Part shown: piece by piece, positions 53,501-62,691 of the stretch
Position numbering within the stretch: the stretch's first letter is position 1
How the letters are laid out: every line of letters starts with the position of its first letter
From: Aromatoleum anaerobium
GTDB taxonomy: Bacteria > Pseudomonadota > Gammaproteobacteria > Burkholderiales > Rhodocyclaceae
Direction of reading: 5' to 3'
Assembly (NCBI RefSeq): GCF_012910705.2
Contig: NZ_WTVG02000040.1
Location: 1,054,001-1,118,000, forward strand
DNA: 64,000 nt
Program-made: the position numbers and the translations under genes
Notes under the pieces: generated by a model
What the model was told of the DNA's origin: nothing
The model's input: only the letters and a program-made list of their open reading frames with translations
Databases searched by the model: none

Positions 53501-54322
53501 GTGAGCGACAGAGAAACCCTTCCGGGCTGGTGCGGTTTGCTGTCGCTGCGCGGCGACGGTCATCCGTTCGTCGTCGACGCCGACGGCCAGCGCACGCTGC
53601 AGTTCGACGGCCTGACGATCCAGAGCCAGATGGCGCTGGACGATCCGGACGCGCTCGCGCTCGACTACACCCGCACGATGATGGGCTTCCTGCTGTTCCA
53701 CCCCGCGCCGCGTCATGTGGCGATGATCGGCCTCGGCGGCGGTTCGCTGCTCAAGTACTGTTTCAAGACGATGCCCGAAACCCGCGTCACCGCCGTCGAG
53801 ATCAACCCCGAGGTGATCGCGCTGCGCGATGCGTTCGGGATTCCGCCGGACGGCCCGCGATTGCGGGTGGTGTGTCGCGACGGAGCCGAATACATGCGCG
53901 ACCCGGGCGAGGCACCGGACGTGCTGATCGTCGACGGCTTCGATGCCGGGGGGATGCCGGAGCAGCTGGGCTCGGCCGGCTTCTACGATCACTGCTGCGG
54001 GATGCTTGCGGAGGGCGGCATGATGGTGGTGAACCTGTGGGCGGGCGACCGGCGCTACGGGCTTTATGCGTCACGCATCCGCGACAGCTTCGAGGGCAGG
54101 ATCGTCGCCGTGCGCGCCGACGAAGATTCGAACCGCATCGTGTTCGCGAGCAAGGACCGGCGTTTTCCGCCGGGCCGGGCGCAATTGCTCGATCGCGCCC
54201 GGGCGCTCGCCCTCGACCATCCGTTCGGCCTCGTTCCGCTGGCGCAGCGGATCCGGCACCGGCTCGACCACCGCCGCGAGGATCGCGACGACCCGTGGCC
54301 GTCCGGCAAGCGCCGGCGCTGA
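53501..54322 (+). CDS. Spermidine-synthase-like (aminopropyltransferase-fold) protein
   Basis: 273 residues, GTG start behind AAGGAGGGC. The Rossmann core has MIGLGGGSLLKYCFKTMP, TAVEINPEVIALRDAFGIP, VCRDGAEYM and DVLIVDGFDAGG, as in spermidine synthases and their uncharacterised relatives. Several substrate residues of true SpeE cannot be confirmed. No SpeD or arginine/ornithine decarboxylase gene is nearby. It is soluble and unlike the membrane-fused relative at 22103-23479. Function left open. Confidence 0.8.
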   Translation: MSDRETLPGWCGLLSLRGDGHPFVVDADGQRTLQFDGLTIQSQMALDDPDALALDYTRTMMGFLLFHPAPRHVAMIGLGGGSLLKYCFKTMPETRVTAVEINPEVIALRDAFGIPPDGPRLRVVCRDGAEYMRDPGEAPDVLIVDGFDAGGMPEQLGSAGFYDHCCGMLAEGGMMVVNLWAGDRRYGLYASRIRDSFEGRIVAVRADEDSNRIVFASKDRRFPPGRAQLLDRARALALDHPFGLVPLAQRIRHRLDHRREDRDDPWPSGKRRR

Positions 54323-54628
54323 AAGCCCCGCCGCCGGGCACCGCGCCCGATTTCATACCCGCTTCAACTGAACCTTGCGCACGCCGCAGGCGCGGCACGA
54401 ACGCCTGTCGCCGCGGTGACAAAACCCGCCCGCGGCGCCCCTCGCAACAGCTGAGGACCGGCAACAGGCAGCGGGAACGACACGGCTCGGCCGCTGCCCG
54501 GCGAGACTGTAAGCGGATGAATACCTGCATGAGTTTTCGCCGCCGGAATGCTTCAATAGGCGTACGCAGCTCATCCACTTAATCCGTCCGTCAAGTCGAC
54601 GCGCTGCGGCGAGGAAGGAGACAGGCAC
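54323..54628. other. Intergenic region upstream of the Wzz-recombinase gene
   Basis: 306 nt; I see no gene, hairpin terminator or known operator. It should contain the promoter for the genes at 54629-56736. Confidence 0.5.
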
Positions 54629-54742
54629 ATGGAAGGATTCGCTTTGCGCGTTTGCGCACTGGATCGTGCAGCGGTGACCTGCCGCGGCCCTTCACCCACC
54701 GCAGCATGCTGCTCGGCTATTCTGCACGGATCGAGAGCATGA
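54629..54742 (+). CDS. Possible 37-residue upstream ORF
   Basis: ATG eight bases after GAGGAAGGAG, the best ribosome site in the area. It encodes a 37-residue Ala/Cys-rich peptide (starting MEGFALRVCALDR) whose TGA overlaps the next gene's ATG as ATGA at 54739-54742. It looks like a coupling ORF for the large protein rather than a functional protein. Confidence 0.4.
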   Translation: MEGFALRVCALDRAAVTCRGPSPTAACCSAILHGSRA

Positions 54743-56736
54743 TCCGCGACGACTCCGGCCCCACTACTGTCGATCCGTTCTGGACCGGCCTCGCCCCGAC
54801 CGCCCACCCGGCCCCGCCCAAGCGGCGGCGCATCGCCGTCTTCGGCCTGAGCTTCCTGCTGTTCGCCGCCGCGAGCCTGATCTACGACTACTCGCGTCCG
54901 GCCGAATACCGCACCACCGCGCGGCTGCGGATCGACATGCCGGGCAACGGCGACACCGCCGACGAGCGCAGGGCCGCAGTCCAGGCGGCGTTCCTGACCG
55001 AAGTCGAAGTGCTCACGAGCCGCCCACTCGTCGAAAAAGCGGCCGCCCGGCTCGCCGGCATCGGCACGCCGCTGCCGGCGGGAGCCGGCGACAGCGGCGA
55101 TGGCGTCGAGGACTATCGGCGGATGCTCGAGGCGACACCGGTCGAGGGAACCGACGTCGTCGAGCTTACAGCGAGTGGCAGGCCAGCCGACGCGCTTGCT
55201 CCGCTCGTCAACGCGTTGATCGACACTTACCGCGGCCAGCTCGCCGAACGGTATCGCGAGGATTCGGGCAGCCGTGCGATCAAGGCGCAGGACGAGGCCG
55301 ACAAGCTCGAAGAGCGTGTCGCCGAAAAGCGGCGTGCGCTCGACGACTATCGCCTCAGCCACGACATCGTCTCGCTCGAGCGCGACGAAAACCGCGTCCT
55401 GAGCCAGGTCAAGGGCGTCGGACAATCGCTGAACGCGGCGAACGACCGGCTCGTCACAGCCGAAGCGAAACTACGTTCGCTGCGCGAGTCGATCGCGGCC
55501 GGCAAGTCGATCGTCCGGGCGCGCGACAACCCGACGCTGTCCAATCTCGAGCAGCGTGCGTCGCAGTTGCGCGAGGAGCAGCACGAGTTGGAGCGGGCCT
55601 ACACGCCGGACTTCCTCGCGTTCGATCCGCGCGCCAAGGCCTTGCGCATGCGGATCGCGAGCCTGGACGAACAGATGAAGCAGGTCCGCGAAGGCGGGCA
55701 GCAGGCAGCGCTGAGCGACGCCGAGGAGGAAGTCGCGGCGGCGCGCGCGGCCGTCGACCGGCTGGCTCAACAGGCGGGCGGCGAGCGGCGGACGGTCCAG
55801 GCGTTCACTGCGCGCCTGGGCGAGTTCAAGGCCATGCAGGAGGAGCTGACCGGACTCGAGGAGATGCACCGGGCGGCGGTCGTCAGGGCGACCGGGCTGC
55901 AGGCCGCGGAGCGAATCCGCGTCCCGGAAGTGACGACGCTCGAAGCGGCTTTCCCGCCGGGCGAGCCGTGGCGGCCCCAATACGGCCGGGACGCGGCGAT
56001 CGGCGTGACGGCGTCGCTGCTGCTGGCGCTGCTGACGACCTGGATCGTCGAGCTTTTCAACCGCACTGCCCCGGCTCCGTCGCTCGTCATTGCGCCCGCG
56101 TGGCTGCGCAGCGTGCAGCTGCCGGTAGCGCGCTCACCCGAGGCGCTCGGCCAGTTCGCGCCGTCGGCGCTGCTCGCGGGCGCCGCGCAACTGCCGCGCG
56201 AACTCGACGAAGCCGAGATCGCGCAGCTGCTCGACGAACTGCCCGACGACGCCCGCATCGGCGCGCTCGCGCTGCTTTCCGGCCTGTCGTTCGATGAACT
56301 CGCGCGGCTGAAATGGCCGACGGTCGATCTGGCCGGCCACCGCATTCTCCTGCCGGACCGCGCCGTGCCGCTGTCTGCAGCGTTCGAGGCGCAACTCGGC
56401 CGGTACCGGGAACACCCTCCGCAAACGGACGACGGCCCTGTCGTCCCCGCCGCGAGTGGCGAGACGTCCGACGCGCTCGATGCGACGCTTCTTTACGCCG
56501 CGCATGATGCCGGCATCCCCGGCGCGGACGAGATCACGTCCGCGGCGCTGCGTCACAGCTACATCGCCTATCTGGTGCGCCAGGGCGTGCGTTTCGCGGA
56601 CCTGTTCGGCATCGTCGGGCGGCTCCCCGCCGACATGCTGGGCGCCTACACAGCGCTGTCGCCCGCGGGCAAGAAGCGCCCGCTCGAAGAGATCGACCGG
56701 ACTCATCCGGTGCTGCGCCACGTACGCTCCGCTTGA
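54739..56736 (+). CDS. Wzz/GumC-like protein fused to degenerate tyrosine recombinase domain
   Basis: 665 residues. Membrane helix 1 is at about 31-49, a periplasmic Wzz-like part with long coiled coils at about 180-390, and membrane helix 2 at about 418-440. The cytoplasmic tail, where kinases normally sit, is instead integrase-like: IAQLLDELPDDARIGALALL, GLSFDELARLKWPTVDLAG, RAVPLSAAFEAQL, ALRHSYIAYLVRQGV and GAYTAL. Against the recombinase consensus, Arg I is Ser517, the box II His is Ala602, Arg605 is kept, the third His/Trp is Arg and Tyr637 is kept, so catalysis is unlikely. ATG 54739 overlaps an upstream ORF. Confidence 0.8.
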   Translation: MIRDDSGPTTVDPFWTGLAPTAHPAPPKRRRIAVFGLSFLLFAAASLIYDYSRPAEYRTTARLRIDMPGNGDTADERRAAVQAAFLTEVEVLTSRPLVEKAAARLAGIGTPLPAGAGDSGDGVEDYRRMLEATPVEGTDVVELTASGRPADALAPLVNALIDTYRGQLAERYREDSGSRAIKAQDEADKLEERVAEKRRALDDYRLSHDIVSLERDENRVLSQVKGVGQSLNAANDRLVTAEAKLRSLRESIAAGKSIVRARDNPTLSNLEQRASQLREEQHELERAYTPDFLAFDPRAKALRMRIASLDEQMKQVREGGQQAALSDAEEEVAAARAAVDRLAQQAGGERRTVQAFTARLGEFKAMQEELTGLEEMHRAAVVRATGLQAAERIRVPEVTTLEAAFPPGEPWRPQYGRDAAIGVTASLLLALLTTWIVELFNRTAPAPSLVIAPAWLRSVQLPVARSPEALGQFAPSALLAGAAQLPRELDEAEIAQLLDELPDDARIGALALLSGLSFDELARLKWPTVDLAGHRILLPDRAVPLSAAFEAQLGRYREHPPQTDDGPVVPAASGETSDALDATLLYAAHDAGIPGADEITSAALRHSYIAYLVRQGVRFADLFGIVGRLPADMLGAYTALSPAGKKRPLEEIDRTHPVLRHVRSA

Positions 56737-56767
56737 CCCCAGCCGCGGCCGGCAGGAAGAAAACCGC

Positions 56768-57109
56768 TCAGACCTTTTTCAGGTAGCAGGCCTTCAGCAT
56801 GAAGCTGCCGGCGTCCATCCTGCAGTCGACCTCGTGGTCTCCGCCGACAAGGCGGATGCTCTTGACCTTCGTGCCGACCTTCAGCGTGATCGAGGACCCC
56901 TTGACCTTCAGGTCCTTGATCAGCACGACCGAGTCGCCATCCGCCAGCACGTTGCCGTTGGCATCCTTCACGAGCGCATCGGCCTCATCATCCGCGTCGG
57001 CGGCTGCCGCGATCGGCCACTCGTGGGCGCAATCGGCGCAGATGTAATTGCCGCCGTCCGGGTAGGTGTTCTCCATCGCGCATCGGGGGCAAGCGGGGAT
57101 CGTGGACAT
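56768..57109 (-). CDS. PhnA/YjdM-family zinc-ribbon protein
   Basis: 113 residues. An N-terminal zinc ribbon (Cys7, Cys10, Cys24, Cys27; [10 protein letters not shown] and ICADCAHEW) precedes the PhnA domain with [20 protein letters not shown] and ends in [10 protein letters not shown]. It was once linked to alkylphosphonate use, but the real function is unsettled and no phn genes are nearby. It is cytoplasmic. An acidic linker of about 15 residues joins the two parts. It converges with the Wzz-recombinase gene. Confidence 0.93.
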   Translation of the reverse strand: MSTIPACPRCAMENTYPDGGNYICADCAHEWPIAAAADADDEADALVKDANGNVLADGDSVVLIKDLKVKGSSITLKVGTKVKSIRLVGGDHEVDCRMDAGSFMLKACYLKKV

Positions 57110-57214
57110 GGTTCCTCAGGCTATCGGGTTCGAAGGCCGGCAGTATCCGCGCCCCGCCCGGCCTCGGCAACCCTTGCGTCGCGCGGCAGCGTCGTTGCAG
57201 GCGGGCGGACGCCC

Positions 57215-57655
57215 TCACAGTCCCTGTGCCTTCGCCCACTGCAGGATCTGCCCGGTGTTTATCGCCCCGGACTGGCGCGCGACTTCGCGCCCGGCGCGGA
57301 ACAGCACCATCGTCGGGATGCTGCGGATCGCGTAGCGCGCCGCGAGATCCTGCGCCTCCTCGGTATTGACTTTCGCGAGCCGAACATGCGGCTCGAGCTT
57401 CGCCGCGGCCTCCTCGAACGCAGGCGCCATCGTCCGGCACGGGCCGCACCACGACGCCCAGAAATCGACGAGCAGCGGCAGATCGCCGTGACCGGCGTGC
57501 ACGTCGAAGCTCGTGGCGTCGAGTTCGACCGGATGGCCGGTGAAGAGCGGCTGATGGCATTTGCCGCAGTTCGGGTCGTCGCTGAGACGGCCGCCCGGCA
57601 AGCGGTTCAGGACGTGGCAGTGCGGACAGGCAATGGTCAGGGTTTCGGTGGTCAT
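57215..57655 (-). CDS. trxC: Thioredoxin 2 (zinc-ribbon thioredoxin)
   Basis: 146 residues. The N-terminal zinc site has Cys10/Cys13 and Cys30/Cys33 (ACPHC, NCGKC), then the thioredoxin domain with active site WCGPC at 69-73 and the cis-proline strand SIPTMVLF. It reduces disulfides in the cytoplasm and in the TrxC class is often induced by oxidants. ATG 57655 follows GGGAGG; the frame to 57718 is not used. It lies 105 nt upstream of phnA on the same strand. Confidence 0.96.
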   Translation of the reverse strand: MTTETLTIACPHCHVLNRLPGGRLSDDPNCGKCHQPLFTGHPVELDATSFDVHAGHGDLPLLVDFWASWCGPCRTMAPAFEEAAAKLEPHVRLAKVNTEEAQDLAARYAIRSIPTMVLFRAGREVARQSGAINTGQILQWAKAQGL

Positions 57656-57819
57656 CGGGGCCTCCCAGGTTGTGCAGAGTGACGGGGAAAGAACATCCGG
57701 TGAAAGCGATCGCGGCATCGCTCATTCAGAGGCTCTCCGGACGATCCGGTTCAATACGCCTTCCGGACTCCGCCCGCTGCGCTCCGCACTGCCTGCCCCA
57801 GCCGGCACGGCGACAGAAA

Positions 57820-57851
57820 GGCGGACCGCGCGGAAACTCGCGCGGTCCGCC
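57820..57851 (-). terminator. Strong Rho-independent terminator of the SPW gene
   Basis: Perfect 13-bp stem (GGCGGACCGCGCG/CGCGCGGTCCGCC) with a 6-nt loop, followed on the minus strand by TTTCTGTC. It lies 44 nt after the SPW gene stop and separates it from trxC. Confidence 0.85.
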
Positions 57852-57895
57852 CGAAAGCAGCCCGGCCACCGGCCGGACTGCCCGCCCGACTCGTC

Positions 57896-58258
57896 TCAGG
57901 CCGCGTGGCTCCACCATCCGCCGATATCCCTGTCGGTGGCCAGCGCCCACAGCGCAAGCGCGGCAACCGCAAGACCGACGATCACGGCGTTCCACATCGC
58001 CCCGGCGCTCGTCGCGAAGCCCAGCACCCACGGCGAGATCACCATCCAGAGGCCGAGGGCCATGTTGCCCCATTCCTCCCAGGCCTTGACCTGGAAGAGC
58101 TCGAACAGCGCGAGCGCAGCAACCAGTGCGCCGGCGATCACGGCACTCCACACCGCGTTCGTTTCCGCCTGATAGGCCAGCGCCCAGGGCGAAACCACCA
58201 TCCACAACCCCAGCACGAGGTTGGCGGGATCCTGCCAGTGCTTCACTTTCATCGTCAT
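57896..58258 (-). CDS. SPW-repeat membrane protein
   Basis: 120 residues, two tandem copies of a two-helix unit: NLVLGLWMVVSPWALAYQ with WSAVIAGALVAALALFELF, then NMALGLWMVISPWVLGF with WNAVIVGLAVAALALWAL. The SPW motif in each copy names the family. Four membrane helices. Function is unknown. ATG 58258 follows GGAGGGAAATGGT. It is divergent from cbs and ends before a strong terminator. Confidence 0.92.
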   Translation of the reverse strand: MTMKVKHWQDPANLVLGLWMVVSPWALAYQAETNAVWSAVIAGALVAALALFELFQVKAWEEWGNMALGLWMVISPWVLGFATSAGAMWNAVIVGLAVAALALWALATDRDIGGWWSHAA

Positions 58259-58575
58259 ACCATTTCCCTCCATCAGCCGCACAGGTCGGCGCCCGAGAGA
58301 AGTGCTGCGCCGCTGCGGCCGGCAAAGCACTCCACCTGACGATGCCGTGCCGCGCGGTGGGCAGATTCTCGGCTTCACCTCATCCGGACACCTCCCGTAC
58401 ATTTGACTGCGCCATGCGCCTGCTGTTCCGGTCCCGCGATGCCGGAACGGCCCGAATCGCAGCGGCCCTGCGAACTCCGCGCACCGCTGCGCTGTCGCAT
58501 GTTTGCGGCGGGTTTGCGACTCGCCACCACGTTTCGTCCAAGCCACGTCCGGCCCCGGTTCGGGAGGAGGCATCG
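58259..58575. other. Divergent region between SPW gene and cbs
   Basis: 317 nt that should hold promoters in both directions. The cbs frame stays open across part of it, but codons lack the family N terminus, so it is not coding. No riboswitch or operator was recognised. Confidence 0.5.
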
Positions 58576-59946
58576 ATGGCGCCCGCAAGCCTGCTCGACC
58601 TCATCGGCAACACGCCGCTGCTGCCGGTCACCCGCATCGATACCGGGCCGTGCGAGCTCTTCATCAAGCTCGAAAGCCAGAATCCCGGCGGCTCGATCAA
58701 GGATCGCATCGCCGTATCGATGATCGACGCCGCCGAGCGCGACGGCCGCATCCGCGCCGGCGGCACGCTGATCGAGGCGACCGCCGGCAACACGGGTCTC
58801 GCGCTGGCGCTGGTCGGCCTCGCGAAAGGCTACCGCACGAAGCTCGTGATCCCGGACAAGATGAGCCAGGAGAAGATCTTCCACCTGCGCGCGCTCGGCG
58901 CCGAGATCGTCATGACGCGCTCGGATGTCGGCAAGGGCCATCCCGAGTATTACCAGGACATGGCCGAGGCGATCGCCGCGCGCACGCCGAACTCGGTCTA
59001 TATCAACCAGTTCGGCAACCCGGCGAACCCGGACGCGCACGAGAAGACGACCGGCCCGGAGATCTGGGCGCAGACCGGCGGGCGGCTCGACGCGGTGGTC
59101 TGCGGCGTCGGCAGCGGCGGCACGCTGACCGGACTCACGCGCTATTTCCGCAGCCGTGCGCCGCACGTAAAAATGGTGCTCGCCGACCCGGCCGGTTCGG
59201 TGCTCGCGCATTTCGTCAGGACCGGCGAGATGACCGACGCCGGCGCGTGGCTCGTCGAAGGCATCGGCGAGGATTTCATCCCGCCGATCGCCGACCTCTC
59301 CGGCGTCGCCGAGGCCTACACGATCGACGACGCCGAGAGTTTCGCGACCGCGCGCGAGCTGCTCGCGACCGAAGGCATCCTCGCCGGCTCGTCGTCCGGC
59401 ACGCTGCTCGCGGGCGCCTTGCGCTACTGCCGCAGCCGCGAGCGGCCCGAGCGCGTCGTGACCTTCGCCTGCGACAGCGGCAACAAGTACCTGTCGAAAA
59501 TGTTCAACGACTTCTGGATGTACGACCAGGGCTTCCTGACGCATCCGGCGGCGGGCGGGCTGACCGACCTCGTGCAGCGCCGCTACGCCGAAGGCTCGGT
59601 CGTCACGGTGCGCCCGGACGACACGCTGCTGACCGCGTTCGGCCGCTTCAAGCTGTACCAGGTGTCGCAGCTGCCGGTGCTCGACGACGGCCACGTCGTC
59701 GGCATCATCGACGAATCGGACGTGCTGCATGCAGTCGTCAGCGAGACGACGCACTTCGGCGACACGGTGTCGTCGGTGATGAGCACGCGCCTCGAAACCC
59801 TGCAGCCGGACGCGCCGCTCGCTCGCGTGATGCAGATCCTCGACCAGGGCATGGTCGCGATCGTCATGGACGGCGACAGCTTCGTCGGCCTGATCACGCG
59901 CATCGACCTGCTGAACCACCTGCGCCGCCGGATCAAGCGACCATGA
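58576..59946 (+). CDS. cbs: Cystathionine beta-synthase
   Basis: 456 residues. The PLP domain has Lys42 in NPGGSIKDR, the phosphate loop region EATAGNTG and the glycine motif GVGSGGTLTG. Two C-terminal CBS domains (about residues 335-456: RPDDTLLTAFGRFKLYQVSQLPVLDD and MVAIVMDGDSFVGLITRIDLL) probably bind adenosyl ligands. It joins homocysteine and serine to make cystathionine. There is no haem-binding N terminus. ATG 58576 follows GGGAGGAGG. Its stop overlaps the next gene's ATG by 4 nt. Confidence 0.95.
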   Translation: MAPASLLDLIGNTPLLPVTRIDTGPCELFIKLESQNPGGSIKDRIAVSMIDAAERDGRIRAGGTLIEATAGNTGLALALVGLAKGYRTKLVIPDKMSQEKIFHLRALGAEIVMTRSDVGKGHPEYYQDMAEAIAARTPNSVYINQFGNPANPDAHEKTTGPEIWAQTGGRLDAVVCGVGSGGTLTGLTRYFRSRAPHVKMVLADPAGSVLAHFVRTGEMTDAGAWLVEGIGEDFIPPIADLSGVAEAYTIDDAESFATARELLATEGILAGSSSGTLLAGALRYCRSRERPERVVTFACDSGNKYLSKMFNDFWMYDQGFLTHPAAGGLTDLVQRRYAEGSVVTVRPDDTLLTAFGRFKLYQVSQLPVLDDGHVVGIIDESDVLHAVVSETTHFGDTVSSVMSTRLETLQPDAPLARVMQILDQGMVAIVMDGDSFVGLITRIDLLNHLRRRIKRP

Positions 59947-61100
59947 CCGGCAAGGCGGGATTCTCGACCCTCGCGGTGCACGCCGGCCAGGCACCGGACC
60001 CGGCGACCGGCGCGGTGATCACGCCGATCTACGCGACCTCGACGTATGCGCAGACGAGCCCCGGCGTGCATCAGGGCCTCGACTACGCGCGCAGCCACAA
60101 CCCGACGCGCTGGGCGTACGAGCGCTGCGTCGCGGCGCTCGAGGACGGCAGCGCGGGCTTCGCGTTCGGCTCCGGCATGGCGGCGATCGCGACGGTGCTT
60201 GAACTCCTCGACGCCGGCACCCACGTCGTCGCGCTCGACGATCTCTACGGCGGCACGCGGCGGCTGTTCGAGCGCGTGCGGCGGCGCTCGGCGGGCCTGC
60301 GCTTCAGCTATTCGACGCTCGCCTCCGAAGCCGAACTCGAAGCGGCGATCACGCCCGAGACGCGGATGATATGGGTCGAGTCGCCGAGCAATCCGCTGCT
60401 GAAGCTCGTCGACCTCGAAGTCGTTGCGCGCGTCGCGAAGCGCCACGGGCTGCTCGCCGTCGCCGACAACACGTTCGCGTCGCCGTGGGTGCAGCGCCCG
60501 CTCGCGCTCGGCTTCGACGTCGTCGTGCATTCGGCGACGAAGTACCTCAACGGCCACTCGGACGTCGTCGGCGGCGTCGCCGTCGTGCGCGACGCGGCGC
60601 TCGCCGAGCGGCTCGGCTTCCTGCAAAACGCGGTCGGCGCGATTCCCGGCGCGTTCGACTGCTTCCTCGTCAACCGCGGCCTGAAGACGCTCGCGCTGCG
60701 CATGGAACGCCACTGCGCCAACGGCCTCGCGGTCGCGCAGTGGCTCGAACGCCATCCGAAGGTCGAGCGCGTGATCTATCCCGGCCTCCCGAGCCACCCG
60801 CAGCATGAACTCGCGTGCCGTCAGATGCGCGGCTTCGGCGGCATGGTGACGGCGGTGCTCAAGGGCGGAGAGGCCGAGGCGCGGCGCTTTCTCGAACATT
60901 GCGAGCTGTTCACGCTCGCCGAGAGCCTCGGCGGCGTCGAGAGCCTCATCGAACACCCGGCGATCATGACGCACGCGTCGGTGCCGGCAGAGGTGCGCGC
61001 CGCGCTCGGCATCGGCGACGCGCTGGTGCGGCTGTCGGTCGGCATCGAGGACATCGACGACCTGGTCGCGGACCTCGAGCGCGCCCTCGCAGCGGTCTAG
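59943..61100 (+). CDS. Cystathionine gamma-lyase/synthase-type PLP enzyme
   Basis: 385 residues, Cys/Met metabolism PLP family. The Schiff-base lysine is Lys200 in SATKYLNGHSD; YARSHNPTRWAYE and ESPSNPLLKL are typical. With cbs overlapping by ATGA directly upstream, it most likely cleaves cystathionine to cysteine, completing reverse transsulfuration from homocysteine. Gamma-synthase (MetB) is the family alternative. The gene converges with trpE over a 28-nt gap. Confidence 0.93.
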   Translation: MTGKAGFSTLAVHAGQAPDPATGAVITPIYATSTYAQTSPGVHQGLDYARSHNPTRWAYERCVAALEDGSAGFAFGSGMAAIATVLELLDAGTHVVALDDLYGGTRRLFERVRRRSAGLRFSYSTLASEAELEAAITPETRMIWVESPSNPLLKLVDLEVVARVAKRHGLLAVADNTFASPWVQRPLALGFDVVVHSATKYLNGHSDVVGGVAVVRDAALAERLGFLQNAVGAIPGAFDCFLVNRGLKTLALRMERHCANGLAVAQWLERHPKVERVIYPGLPSHPQHELACRQMRGFGGMVTAVLKGGEAEARRFLEHCELFTLAESLGGVESLIEHPAIMTHASVPAEVRAALGIGDALVRLSVGIEDIDDLVADLERALAAV

Positions 61101-61128
61101 GGAGCGGGCCGCGCAGCCGGCCGCGCGT

Positions 61129-62616
61129 TCAGTCGACCCGCGTGTCGAGCCCCGATTCCGCCATTTCGGCGGCACGCAGCATCGCGCGCGCCTTGTTCTG
61201 CGTCTCGGTCCATTCGGCGTCCGGGTTCGAGTCCGCGACGATGCCGGCCCCGGCCTGGACGTGGATGTGGCCGTCCTTGATGACGGCGGTGCGGATCGCG
61301 ATCGCCAGATCCATGTCGCCATGAAAACCGATGTAGCCGGCGGCACCGGCGTAGATGCCGCGTTTGACCGGCTCGAGCTCGTCGATGATCTCCATCGCAC
61401 GCAGCTTCGGCGCGCCGGACACGGTGCCTGCGGGGAAGGTCGCGCGCAGCACGGCGAGCGCGTTGAGCCCGTCCTTGAGGCGCCCTTCGACGTTCGAGAC
61501 GATGTGCATCACGTGCGAGTAACGCTCGACCGTGAATTGCTCGGTGACCTTCACGCTGCCGATCTCGGCGACGCGGCCGGCGTCGTTGCGCCCGAGGTCG
61601 AGCAGCTGCAGGTGCTCGGCGCGTTCCTTCTCGTCGGACAGCAGGTCCGCCTCGAGCGCCAGGTCGTCGGCAGCGGTCGCGCCGCGCGGGCGCGTGCCGG
61701 CAATCGGGCGCACCGTGACGCGCTTCGCGTTGCCGTCCTGGTCGAGCCGGACGAGGATTTCGGGCGATGCGCCGACGACGTGGAAATCCTCGAAGTTGAA
61801 ATAGAACATGTAAGGCGACGGGTTCAGCGTGCGGATCGCGCGGTACAGCGCCATCGGGCTCGCCGCGTAGGGCTTGCTCATGCGCTGCGACAGCACGACC
61901 TGCATGATGTCGCCGTCGATGATGTACTGCTTCGCGCGGTTCACCGCCGCCTTGAACGCGTCCTCGCCGAAGCTGGACACTGCGGGCTGCGATTCGGCAT
62001 GCACGTCTTCGGGGATCGTCGCCGGCGCGCGCAGCCGTGCGAGCAGGTCGCGCAGGCGTTTTTTCGCGCGCTTGAACGCGCCCGGCACTTCGGGTTCCGC
62101 ATAGACCACCAGCGTCAGCTTGCCGGAGAGGTTGTCGACGATCGCGATTTCCTCGGACAGCAGCAGCAGGATGTCGGGCGTGCCCAAGGTGTCGGTCTTT
62201 TCGGTCTTCGCGAGGCGCGGCTCGATGTAGCGCACCGTGTCGTAGCCGAAGCAGCCCACCAGCCCGCCGGCAAAGCGCGGCAGACCGTCGCGCGGGGGCA
62301 CCTTGATACGTGCCATGAACTCGGCGACGTAGTTCAGCGGGTCGCCGTAGTCGCGCCGCTCGACGAGGCGGTTGCCGGTCAGCAGCAGCGCCGAGCGGCC
62401 ATACACTTCGATGCGCGTCGAGGCCGCGAGACCGATCATCGAATAGCGGCCGAAGCGTTCGCCGCCCTGCACCGATTCGAGCAGGTAGGAATACGGTTCG
62501 TTGGCGAGTTTCAGGTAGATCGACAGCGGCGTGTCGAGGTCGGCGAAGGTTTCGAGCGTGACCGGGATGCGGTTGTAGCCCTGCGCGGCCAGCGCGTTGA
62601 ATTCGTGCTCAAGCAT
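61129..62616 (-). CDS. trpE: Anthranilate synthase component I
   Basis: 495 residues. The chorismate-binding domain occupies the C-terminal half with [52 protein letters not shown] and [15 protein letters not shown]; the N-terminal half carries the tryptophan feedback site ([17 protein letters not shown]). It makes anthranilate with TrpG. It stands apart from trpGDC here and is preceded by a leader with three Trp codons. The ribosome site is weak, fitting structural control. Confidence 0.97.
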   Translation of the reverse strand: MLEHEFNALAAQGYNRIPVTLETFADLDTPLSIYLKLANEPYSYLLESVQGGERFGRYSMIGLAASTRIEVYGRSALLLTGNRLVERRDYGDPLNYVAEFMARIKVPPRDGLPRFAGGLVGCFGYDTVRYIEPRLAKTEKTDTLGTPDILLLLSEEIAIVDNLSGKLTLVVYAEPEVPGAFKRAKKRLRDLLARLRAPATIPEDVHAESQPAVSSFGEDAFKAAVNRAKQYIIDGDIMQVVLSQRMSKPYAASPMALYRAIRTLNPSPYMFYFNFEDFHVVGASPEILVRLDQDGNAKRVTVRPIAGTRPRGATAADDLALEADLLSDEKERAEHLQLLDLGRNDAGRVAEIGSVKVTEQFTVERYSHVMHIVSNVEGRLKDGLNALAVLRATFPAGTVSGAPKLRAMEIIDELEPVKRGIYAGAAGYIGFHGDMDLAIAIRTAVIKDGHIHVQAGAGIVADSNPDAEWTETQNKARAMLRAAEMAESGLDTRVD

Positions 62617-62691
62617 GGAGATTCCACAAAAAACGGTTCAATCGGAACAAGGAGTGCGGGCGCGTGACCGGCCCGCGAAAGCGGTCGTGTT
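62617..62691 (-). promoter_or_regulatory. Attenuator region between trpL and trpE
   Basis: On the minus strand, three hairpins can form: 62710-62695 (GTGGCC/GGCCAC, covering the last Trp codon and the leader stop), 62684-62673 (CCGC-TTTC-GCGG) and 62676-62656 (GCGGGC/GCCCGC, 9-nt loop). The last two share bases and exclude each other. Six T follow at 62633-62628, close to the trpE start, not right after a hairpin, so whether control is by termination or by hiding the ribosome site is open. Confidence 0.6.

Noticed and set aside
56134-56736. Recombinase part as a separate integrase gene or phage remnant
   Set aside because: It is continuous in frame with the Wzz part, without a stop or a separate ribosome site, and no phage genes or attachment repeats were seen.
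58414-58575. N-terminal extension of cystathionine beta-synthase from an upstream ATG
   Set aside because: The frame is open, but the extension is Arg/Ala-rich and unlike the family, and GGGAGGAGG marks the ATG at 58576.
57215-62616. Riboswitches upstream of cbs or the PhnA gene
   Set aside because: I saw no conserved SAM, SAH or other riboswitch core in the spacers; only the trp leader is supported.
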